Assembly (NCBI RefSeq): GCF_030209175.1
Contig: NZ_JARVSM010000004.1
Coordinates: 620,001 to 684,000, forward strand
Direction of reading: 5' to 3'
Length of the DNA stretch: 64,000 bases
Source: Pseudomonas sp. efr-133-TYG-5
Lineage (GTDB): Bacteria; Pseudomonadota; Gammaproteobacteria; Pseudomonadales; Pseudomonadaceae
Part shown: in pieces, positions 23,046-30,342 of the stretch
Numbering within the stretch: the first letter of the stretch is position 1
Layout of the letters: each line of letters opens with the position of its first letter
Notes under the pieces: model-generated
Told to the model about the DNA's origin: nothing
The model's database searches: none
Seen by the model: only the letters and a program-made list of their open reading frames with translations
Program-made: the position numbers and the translations under genes

Positions 23046-25106
23046 ATGGCTTTCGAAGCAATGTTCCAGCCAATTCAAATTGGCAAACTGACCATCCGCA
23101 ACCGCGTGCTCAGCACCGCGCACGCCGAGGTCTACGCGACAGACGGTGGCATGACCACCGAGCGCTACGTCAAATACTACGAAGAGAAAGCCAAGGGCGG
23201 GATCGGCCTGGCGATCTGCGGTGGCTCGTCGGTAGTTGCCATCGACAGTCCGCAGCAATGGTGGAGTTCGGTGAACCTGTCCACCGACCGGATCATTCCG
23301 CACTTCCAGAACCTGGCCGACGCCATGCACAAGCACGGCGCCAAGATCATGATCCAGATTACCCACATGGGCCGGCGCTCACGCTGGGACGGTTTCCACT
23401 GGCCGACCCTGATGTCGCCGTCGGGCATCCGTGAACCGGTGCACCGCGCGACCTGCAAGACCATCGAGCCGGAAGAGATCTGGCGGGTGATCGGCAACTA
23501 CGCCCAGGCGGCGCGCCGGGCCAAGGCCGGTGGCCTGGACGGCGTTGAGCTGTCGGCCGTGCACCAGCACATGATCGACCAGTTCTGGAGTCCGCGCGTC
23601 AACAAGCGTACCGATGAATGGGGCGGCAGCTTCGAAGGCCGGATGAAGTTCGGTCTGGAAGTGCTGAAAGCCGTACGCGCCGAGGTCGGTGACGATTTCT
23701 GCGTGGGCATGCGTATCTGCGGTGACGAGTTTCACCCGGACGGCTTGTCCCACGAGGACATGAAGCAGATCGCCAAGTATTACGACGACACCGGCATGCT
23801 CGATTTCATCGGCGTCGTCGGCTCGGGTTGCGACACCCACAACACCCTGGCCAACGTGATTCCGAACATGAGCTATCCGCCGGAGCCATTCCTGCATCTG
23901 GCGGCCGGGATCAAGGAAGTGGTCAAGGTGCCGGTGCTGCACGCACAGAACATCAAGGACCCGAACCAGGCCACGCGCATCCTCGAAGGCGGTTACGTCG
24001 ACATGGTCGGCATGACCCGCGCGCACATCGCCGACCCGCACCTGATCGCCAAGATCAAGATGGGCCAGGTCGACCAGATCAAGCAATGCGTCGGCGCCAA
24101 CTACTGCATCGACCGGCAGTACCAGGGGCTGGACGTGTTGTGCATCCAGAACGCCGCGACTTCCCGTGAATACATGGGCGTGCCGCACATCATCGAGAAA
24201 TCCACCGGGCCGAAACGCAAAGTGGTGGTGGTCGGTGCCGGCCCGGCCGGGATGGAAGCTGCACGCGTAGCCGCTGAACGAGGCCACGACGTGACCCTGT
24301 TCGAGAAGAAGGAATTCATCGGCGGCCAGATCACTACTGCTTCGAAGGCGCCGCAACGTGACCAGATCGCCGGGATCACGCGCTGGTTCCAGCTGGAGCT
24401 GGCGCGGCTGAAAGTCGATCTGCGCCTGGGCACTGCGGCCGACGCGGCGACCATCCTCGATCTGCGTCCGGATGTCGTGGTGCTGGCGGTCGGTGGGCAT
24501 CCGTTCCTCGAGCAGAACGAACACTGGGGCGCCGCCGAAGGGCTGGTGGTCAGCAGTTGGGACGTGCTCGACGGCAAGGTTGCGCCGGGCAAGAACGTGC
24601 TGGTCTACGACACCATTTGCGAGTTCACCGGGATGTCGGTCGCCGACTTCCTCGCCGACAAGGGCAGCCAGGTCGAGATCGTCACCGACGACATCAAGCC
24701 GGGCGTGGCCATCGGCGGTACGTCGTTCCCGACCTACTACCGCAGCATGTACCCCAAAGAAGTGATCATGACCGGCGACATGATGCTGGAAAAGGTCTAC
24801 CGCGAAGGCGACAAGCTGGTGGCGGTGCTGGAAAACGAATACACCGGCGCCAAAGAGGAGCGGGTGGTCGATCAGGTGGTGGTGGAAAACGGCGTGCGTC
24901 CGGACGAGGAAATCTACTACGCGCTCAAAGAGGGCTCGCGCAACAAGGGCCAGATCGACGTCGAGGCGTTGTTCGCGATCCAGCCGCAACCGTCGTTGAG
25001 CAGCACCGGTGACGGCTACTTGCTGTTCCGCATCGGCGACTGCGTGGCGCAGCGTAATACCCACGCCGCGATCTACGACGCCCTGCGGCTCTGCAAGGAC
25101 TTCTAA
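23046..25106 (+). CDS. dgcA: Dimethylglycine demethylase subunit DgcA
   Basis: Flavoprotein of 686 residues that demethylates dimethylglycine to sarcosine. Residues ~1-370 are an old-yellow-enzyme TIM barrel with FMN (MFQPIQIGKLTIRNRVLSTAH). Residues ~385-690 are the FAD/NAD-type domain (KVVVVGAGPAGMEAARVAAE). This is the trimethylamine-dehydrogenase architecture, which normally has a 4Fe-4S centre between the two. Here that region is QCVGANYCIDRQ then VLCIQNAATSRE, in which the second family cysteine is an alanine. A ribosome site is clear upstream. Downstream lies dgcB after a REP-type element. Confidence 0.93.
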   Translation: MAFEAMFQPIQIGKLTIRNRVLSTAHAEVYATDGGMTTERYVKYYEEKAKGGIGLAICGGSSVVAIDSPQQWWSSVNLSTDRIIPHFQNLADAMHKHGAKIMIQITHMGRRSRWDGFHWPTLMSPSGIREPVHRATCKTIEPEEIWRVIGNYAQAARRAKAGGLDGVELSAVHQHMIDQFWSPRVNKRTDEWGGSFEGRMKFGLEVLKAVRAEVGDDFCVGMRICGDEFHPDGLSHEDMKQIAKYYDDTGMLDFIGVVGSGCDTHNTLANVIPNMSYPPEPFLHLAAGIKEVVKVPVLHAQNIKDPNQATRILEGGYVDMVGMTRAHIADPHLIAKIKMGQVDQIKQCVGANYCIDRQYQGLDVLCIQNAATSREYMGVPHIIEKSTGPKRKVVVVGAGPAGMEAARVAAERGHDVTLFEKKEFIGGQITTASKAPQRDQIAGITRWFQLELARLKVDLRLGTAADAATILDLRPDVVVLAVGGHPFLEQNEHWGAAEGLVVSSWDVLDGKVAPGKNVLVYDTICEFTGMSVADFLADKGSQVEIVTDDIKPGVAIGGTSFPTYYRSMYPKEVIMTGDMMLEKVYREGDKLVAVLENEYTGAKEERVVDQVVVENGVRPDEEIYYALKEGSRNKGQIDVEALFAIQPQPSLSSTGDGYLLFRIGDCVAQRNTHAAIYDALRLCKDF

Positions 25107-25119
25107 AAGCTGATGGACT

Positions 25120-25225
25120 GATCGTTCCCACGCTCTGCGTGGGAATGCAGCCCGGGACGCTCCGCGTCCCAAAGCGGACGCAGAGCGTCCATTGAGGCAT
25201 TCCCACGCAGAGCGTGGGAACGATC
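25120..25225. repeat. REPIN of the RAYT-linked family between dgcA and dgcB
   Basis: Inverted ends GATCGTTCCCACGCTCTGCG (25120-25139) and the mirror CGCAGAGCGTGGGAACGATC (25206-25225), enclosing a second inverted stretch GGACGCTCCGCGTCC. The same end sequences bound the REPIN array around the RAYT gene at 41281. Confidence 0.9.
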
Positions 25226-25265
25226 GTCACGTGTTTCTCCAGGCTGTACTGGTGGGAGCTTCACC

Positions 25266-27215
25266 ATGTTGAACACCCTTCTTCCAATCCTGTTGTTCGC
25301 CGCCCTGGGCCTCGCGGTTCTCGGCGCGTTGCGGCGGGTAGCGATGTGGCGCCGGGGCCGGGCCGCGAAGGTCGACCTGATCGGCGGCCTGTTCGCCATG
25401 CCCAAGCGCTACATGGTCGACCTGCACCACGTGGTGGCGCGGGACAAATACATTGCCAACACCCACGTGGCCACGGCCGGCGGGGCGGTGGCGTCGATCG
25501 TGCTGGCGATCCTGGTCCACGGGTTCGGCCTGCATAACCGCATCCTCGGTTACGCCTTGCTGCTGATGACGGCGGTGATGTTCGTCGGCGCGCTCTTCGT
25601 CTATCGGCGTCGGCTCAATCCGCCGGCACGGTTGTCGAAAGGCCCGTGGATGCGCCTGCCGAAAAGCCTGCTGGCGTTCTCGGCGTCGTTTTTCCTGGTG
25701 ACCCTTCCGGTGGCCGGGATCCTCCCGGAAAACTTCGGCGGCTGGCTGCTGGCGGCGATTCTCGGGATCGGCGTGCTGTGGGGCGTGTCGGAGCTGTTCT
25801 TCGGCATGACCTGGGGCGGGCCGATGAAGCACGCCTTCGCCGGGGCCCTGCACCTGGCCTGGCACCGTCGCGCCGAACGCTTTGGCGGTGGTCGTTCCAC
25901 CGGTCTGAAGCCGCTGGATCTGAATGATCCAAGCGCGCCGCTGGGTGTGGAAAAACCCAAGGATTTCACCTGGAACCAGTTGCTTGGCTTCGACGCCTGC
26001 GTGCAGTGCGGCAAGTGTGAAGCGGCGTGCCCGGCGTTCGCTGCCGGCCAGCCGCTGAACCCGAAAAAACTGATTCAGGACATGGTCGTCGGCCTCGCTG
26101 GCGGCACTGACGCGAAGTTTGCTGGCAGCCCGTATCCGGGCAAGCCAATCGGTGAGCACAGCGGCAATCCGCACCAGCCGATCGTCAACGGTCTGGTCGA
26201 CGCCGAGACCCTGTGGTCGTGCACCACCTGCCGCGCCTGCGTCGAGGAATGCCCGATGATGATCGAGCACGTCGATGCCATCGTCGACATGCGCCGCCAC
26301 CTGACCCTGGAAAAAGGCGCGACGCCGAACAAGGGCGCCGAAGTCCTCGAGAACCTGATCGCCACCGACAACCCGGGCGGTTTCGCCCCGGGCGGGCGGA
26401 TGAACTGGGCGGCGGATCTGAACCTCAATCTGCTCAGCGAGAAGAAATCCACCGACGTGCTGTTCTGGGTCGGCGATGGTGCGTTCGACATGCGCAACCA
26501 GCGCACCCTGCGCGCCTTCGTCAAAGTGCTGAAAGCGGCGAAAATCGACTTCGCCGTGCTCGGCCTGGAAGAGCGCGACAGCGGCGACGTGGCCCGGCGT
26601 CTGGGCGACGAAGCGACCTTCCAGTTGCTCGCCAGACGCAATATCCAGACCCTGGGCAAATACAGTTTCAACCGCATCGTCACCTGTGACCCGCACAGCT
26701 TCCATGTGCTGAAAAACGAGTACGGCGCCTTCGATGGCAACTACCTGGTGCAGCACCACAGCACCTACATGGCGGAAATCATCCAGGCCGGTGCGCTCAA
26801 CCTCGGTCAGCACAAAGGCAACAGCGTGACCTATCACGACCCGTGCTACCTCGGCCGCTACAACGGCGAGTACGAAGCGCCGCGCGAAGTGCTGCGCGCC
26901 CTCGGCATCGAGGTCAAAGAGATGCAACGTTCCGGTTTCCGCTCGCGCTGCTGCGGCGGCGGTGGCGGTGCACCGATCACCGACATTCCGGGCAAGCAGC
27001 GGATTCCCGACATGCGCATGGAAGACATCCGCGAGACGGGCGCCGAGCTGGTAGCCGTGGGTTGTCCACAGTGCACGGCGATGCTCGAAGGCGTGGTCGA
27101 ACCGCGTCCGCTGATCAAGGACATCGCCGAGCTGGTGGCCGACGCGCTGCTCGAAGACGCCGCGCCGAACAAGCCGGCCACGCCGGCCAAACGTGAACCT
27201 GCGGAGGCCCACTGA
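25266..27215 (+). CDS. dgcB: Dimethylglycine demethylase subunit DgcB (membrane iron-sulfur protein)
   Basis: Membrane-linked iron-sulfur protein of 649 residues. The N-terminal ~190 residues have several hydrophobic segments. Two ferredoxin-type 4Fe-4S motifs follow, CVQCGKCEAACP and CTTCRACVEECP, then CCG heterodisulfide-reductase-type domains (DPCYLGRYN; SRCCGGGGGAP). It would pass DgcA's electrons onward to ETF or the quinone pool. It overlaps the following ETF alpha gene by one base (TGATG), so they are coupled. A REPIN separates it from dgcA. Confidence 0.93.
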   Translation: MLNTLLPILLFAALGLAVLGALRRVAMWRRGRAAKVDLIGGLFAMPKRYMVDLHHVVARDKYIANTHVATAGGAVASIVLAILVHGFGLHNRILGYALLLMTAVMFVGALFVYRRRLNPPARLSKGPWMRLPKSLLAFSASFFLVTLPVAGILPENFGGWLLAAILGIGVLWGVSELFFGMTWGGPMKHAFAGALHLAWHRRAERFGGGRSTGLKPLDLNDPSAPLGVEKPKDFTWNQLLGFDACVQCGKCEAACPAFAAGQPLNPKKLIQDMVVGLAGGTDAKFAGSPYPGKPIGEHSGNPHQPIVNGLVDAETLWSCTTCRACVEECPMMIEHVDAIVDMRRHLTLEKGATPNKGAEVLENLIATDNPGGFAPGGRMNWAADLNLNLLSEKKSTDVLFWVGDGAFDMRNQRTLRAFVKVLKAAKIDFAVLGLEERDSGDVARRLGDEATFQLLARRNIQTLGKYSFNRIVTCDPHSFHVLKNEYGAFDGNYLVQHHSTYMAEIIQAGALNLGQHKGNSVTYHDPCYLGRYNGEYEAPREVLRALGIEVKEMQRSGFRSRCCGGGGGAPITDIPGKQRIPDMRMEDIRETGAELVAVGCPQCTAMLEGVVEPRPLIKDIAELVADALLEDAAPNKPATPAKREPAEAH

Positions 27216-28435
27216 TGAGTGACATTATCCGCCGCGACCCACGCGCCGAATGGATCGCCCGCAACCGCCTGCACCCGCTGCACGCGGCCATGCAACCGGC
27301 GCAACACAGCTGGATGGGCCCCAACGGGGTCATCCGCAAGAACCTCCACGGCATGGGTTTCATCGGCCCCAACGGCATCAAGCGGATCGACCGCAGTGGC
27401 GCCCAGCAGGGCGGAGCGGTCAAGCGTTCGGCCACGGTCGAAGTGCAGTTGCCGCTGCATCAGGTGCCGGCTCCGGCGTTCTACATCAGCGTAGTGCCGG
27501 ACATGGTCGGCGGCCGCTTGAGCAGCCACGACCGCGATCTGCTCGGCCTCGCTCATCAACTGGCCGGCAAGGACGGCGCGGTGTTGGCCGTGGTCTTCGG
27601 CGAGCACAAGGAAAGCGCTTTCGCCACGGCAGGCGTCGATCGCTTGCTGGTGCTCGAGGGCGAACAGTTCAGCGGTTATGCACCGGAACAACGCGTGCAG
27701 GGCCTGCGCGCGGTGGATAACCAGTTCAATCCGCGCCACTGGCTGCTGCCGGACAGCCGCAGCGGCGGCGGTGAACTCGGCCGACGCTTTGCGGCGGCAC
27801 TGGGCGAGCGCCCGGCCACGCGGGTCTGGCAGATCACCGAGCAAGCGTGCATCGGCCGCGCCGGTGCCGGTCTGCAGGACCTGGCCCGACCGTTGGCGCG
27901 CCTGGTCCTGGCCTCGGCCGAATGTGCCGAACCGGTCAGCGAAACCCGTCACGAAGCACTGCCGGTGGAGTTATCCACAAGCGTCGCGCGCAGCCTGTCG
28001 CGGATCGAGGATCTTGGCGCGGTGGCGGTAGACCCGGCGGCCATTCCGATGGCCGAGGCGGAATTCATTTTCTCCGGTGGCAACGGGGTCAAGGACTGGG
28101 CGCTGTTCCACGAAACCGCTGCCGCCCTCGGTGCCACCGAAGGCGCCTCTCGGGTGGCGGTGGACGATGGCTTCATGGCCCGCGACCGCCAGGTCGGCGC
28201 GTCCGGCACCTGGGTCACGGCGCGGGTGTATGTGGCGGTGGGGATTTCCGGGGCGATCCAGCACCTGCAAGGCATTGGTGCCTGCGACAAGGTGGTGGCG
28301 ATCAACCTCGACCCCGGGTGCGACATGATCAAGCGTGCCGACCTGTCGGTGATCGGCGAAAGTGCGGAGATTCTGCACGCCTTGATCGCGGCGGTAGCGG
28401 CTTACCGCAACGACGCCAAGCGCGATGCGGCTTGA
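27215..28435 (+). CDS. Electron transfer flavoprotein alpha subunit of the dgc operon
   Basis: A 406-residue ETF-alpha-type protein. The C-terminal FAD-binding half shows VVAINLDPGCDMIKRADLSVIGESAEILHALI, close to the family's NKDPEAPIF...D region but with a cysteine and GCDM variation. The N-terminal ~100 residues are longer than housekeeping EtfA and carry the unusual HGMGFIGPNGIKRIDRSG. Together with the next gene it forms a dedicated ETF accepting demethylation electrons. Overlap with dgcB by one base implies coupled translation; a gap of 10 bp follows. Distinct from the general fatty-acid ETF expected elsewhere. Confidence 0.9.
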   Translation: MSDIIRRDPRAEWIARNRLHPLHAAMQPAQHSWMGPNGVIRKNLHGMGFIGPNGIKRIDRSGAQQGGAVKRSATVEVQLPLHQVPAPAFYISVVPDMVGGRLSSHDRDLLGLAHQLAGKDGAVLAVVFGEHKESAFATAGVDRLLVLEGEQFSGYAPEQRVQGLRAVDNQFNPRHWLLPDSRSGGGELGRRFAAALGERPATRVWQITEQACIGRAGAGLQDLARPLARLVLASAECAEPVSETRHEALPVELSTSVARSLSRIEDLGAVAVDPAAIPMAEAEFIFSGGNGVKDWALFHETAAALGATEGASRVAVDDGFMARDRQVGASGTWVTARVYVAVGISGAIQHLQGIGACDKVVAINLDPGCDMIKRADLSVIGESAEILHALIAAVAAYRNDAKRDAA

Positions 28436-28445
28436 GGAAACGCTT

Positions 28446-29216
28446 ATGAACACGAAAATTATCAGCCTGGTTTCCATCGGTGCCCACCCCACGTCGGGCC
28501 GCCCACGTCGCGCCGAACAGGATGCCCGTGCGGTGGAGCTGGGCCTGCAACTGGCTGGGGATAACCTGCAGGTGCTGCACGCCGGTGACGTCGCCGAACC
28601 GGCGCTGCGCGCGTATCTGGGCATGGGCCTTGCGCAGATGCACGTGCTCGAACAACCGGCCGGCGCCGATGCGTTGCCGGCGCTGACCGCGTATCTGCGC
28701 GACGCCGGCGCCCAGGTGGTGCTGACCGGCAGCCAGGCAGAAACCGGCGAAGGCTCGGGCATGCTGCCGTTCCTGCTGGCCGAAGGGTTGGGCTGGCCAC
28801 TGGTGGTCGGCCTGGCGCAGGTCGAGTCGATCAACGACGGGGCGGCATTGGTCCTGCAAGCGCTGCCGCGCGGGCAACGGCGACGCCTGAAGGTGAAGCT
28901 GCCGTTTCTGGCAACGGTGGATAACGCTGCGCCGAAGCCGCGGCAGAGCGCTTATGGTCCGGCGCGGCGCGGCGAGTTGCGTGCCGAAGAGGTTGAGGTG
29001 CTCGACGATGAATTGCTCGCCGTCGCCACCCTGCAACCGGCCAAGCCACGCCCCAAACGCTTGAAAGTGATCAAGGCCAAGAGCGGTGCCGATCGCATGA
29101 AGGCCGCGACGGCCAAGGCCAGTGGTGGCGGTGGACAAGTGCTTAAAGGTGTCACCGCGCAGGCCGGTGCCGAAGCGATCCTCAAGCTGCTGATTGAAGA
29201 AGGTGTCGTTCGCTGA
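28446..29216 (+). CDS. Electron transfer flavoprotein beta subunit of the dgc operon
   Basis: A 256-residue ETF-beta-like protein. LVSIGAHPTSGRPRRAEQDARAVELGLQLAG, VVLTGSQAETGEGSGMLPFLLAEGLGWP and the hydrophobic-charged C-terminus fit the family, while the Lys/Ala-rich tail (KAATAKASGGGGQVLKG) is looser than in housekeeping EtfB. The ATG at 28446 is preferred to an upstream in-frame codon. Partner of the preceding ETF alpha; last gene before a 1.1 kb non-coding region. Confidence 0.88.
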   Translation: MNTKIISLVSIGAHPTSGRPRRAEQDARAVELGLQLAGDNLQVLHAGDVAEPALRAYLGMGLAQMHVLEQPAGADALPALTAYLRDAGAQVVLTGSQAETGEGSGMLPFLLAEGLGWPLVVGLAQVESINDGAALVLQALPRGQRRRLKVKLPFLATVDNAAPKPRQSAYGPARRGELRAEEVEVLDDELLAVATLQPAKPRPKRLKVIKAKSGADRMKAATAKASGGGGQVLKGVTAQAGAEAILKLLIEEGVVR

Positions 29217-29221
29217 AAAAC

Positions 29222-29242
29222 CCCTCTCCCGGAGGGAGAGGG
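29222..29242. repeat. Hairpin element after the ETF beta gene
   Basis: CCCTCTCCC and GGGAGAGGG around GGA, a perfect 9-bp stem 5 bp beyond the ETF beta stop. A second such hairpin, CCTCTCCC/GGGAGAGG, lies at about 29340-29360. These are a common intergenic hairpin type in Pseudomonas and may end or stabilise the dgc transcript. Confidence 0.65.
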
Positions 29243-29386
29243 AACCTACCGAGCGATCAGCGTGAACTCTGGTGCGGCCAAGCCAAGGTCGCCATATAGG
29301 TCGCAGTTCGCAGCGTTTTCCAATACATCGGGGTCGCCTCCCTCTCCCGCTGGGAGAGGACTGGTGTAAGGGGAGGCGGTTTACCC

Positions 29387-30075
29387 ACAATCCCTGTTGG
29401 CGGATCTGTGGATAACGTGTTCGCCCCTGCCGCCACACCACGTCAATCAAGCCCTGCAGCCCGGCGATCAAAAAGTGACCAGCCTAAGTCACGGTTTTTT
29501 CTGGCTTTTCCCGGTGAATAAGCAGCCAAGTTGCCCCCAATCTCTGTTGGCGCTTCTGTGGATAAGATGTTCGCTATCCGCTAGCGCCCTTATAGACCGC
29601 GGCCTGCAAGCAATTGATCAAAAAACAGTCAATCAGCGCGTTTGCCTGGGAAAATCCCCCGCAAAGCCTTGATTTTCCACGCCTGCAGCGCTTTTCCACA
29701 GCGCATGCGAAGTTACCCCCGAACTCTGTTGGCGCTTCTGTGGATAAGGTGTTCGCCAGCCTCTGCGCGCCACGGCATCCGTGGGCTACAGGCGATTGAT
29801 CAAAAAGTGATCAATTAGCCCTAGAAAGGGTACTTCTGGATAAGTCACGGTTTTTCTTCACAATCCAGCAGCGATTTATGCCGATCATCCACAGTTGTCC
29901 CCATTTGCTGTGGGTGGTCATGTGGATAACTTGTTCGCCAAACCCTGCAAGCCCCGGCGCGCATAGTCCAAAGCGCAATTGATCAGATTTCATACAGTTC
30001 TAAGGCACTGCCTTGACTTCGATCCGGCGCCTGTCTTCACTCAGATTGCACAAGGACAGCCGTCACTTATCCACA
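29387..30075. other. DnaA-box cluster in degenerate ~150-180-bp repeats
   Basis: Five exact DnaA 9-mers: four as TGTGGATAA at 29407, 29557, 29739 and 29921, and one as TTATCCACA at 30067-30075. The consensus variant TTTTCCACA is at 29692-29700, and one-mismatch forms are at 29513 (GGTGAATAA), 29835 (TCTGGATAA) and 29885 (TCATCCACA). The first four lie in repeated units (CTGTTGGCGCTTCTGTGGATAA in two of them), spaced 150, 182 and 182 bp. Inverted repeats such as ATTGATCA/TGATCAAT (29795-29815) and copies of TAAGTCACGGTTTTT also recur. No convincing gene lies in 29217-30094, so this looks like a DnaA-binding locus away from any dnaA gene. Confidence 0.75.
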
Positions 30076-30094
30076 TCTGGTTCAGGGAGAACGC

Positions 30095-30217
30095 ATGATG
30101 GATAGCCCGCCACATCGCTCGCCCCCCATCCCCTGCACGGTTTTCACGGCATTGCCGGCGCCTTCGCCGCGCAAGCGTACGTTGCGCCGTGCCGCCAATC
30201 AGCGCGCTCGTCTGTAG
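30095..30217 (+). CDS. Possible 40-residue leader ORF before the GMC gene
   Basis: A 40-codon frame preceded by GGGAG 6 nt upstream of its ATG, which is unusually well placed in a non-coding stretch. The product (MMDSPPHRSPPIPCTVFTAL then a basic tail rich in Arg) shows no known domain. It ends 125 bp before the GMC gene, with GC-rich hairpin-forming sequence between, so it could be a regulatory leader. Codon use alone does not prove it is expressed. Confidence 0.3.
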   Translation: MMDSPPHRSPPIPCTVFTALPAPSPRKRTLRRAANQRARL

Positions 30218-30342
30218 CGCCGCAATTGCTGCCCAACCGCTGTGCTGTCGCCGGGTTCGCCCCGGAGGCCAGGTGCCCGTTCGCCCATCGATTGCAAGGC
30301 AACCGCAGAGTTGCCCCATCTGCCTGAGAGAGGAACGCCCTC

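Noticed and set aside
29217..30342. Chromosomal origin oriC
   Set aside because: DnaA boxes are present, but there is no dnaA, dnaN, rpmH or gidA nearby and no obvious AT-rich unwinding region. A secondary DnaA-binding locus fits better.
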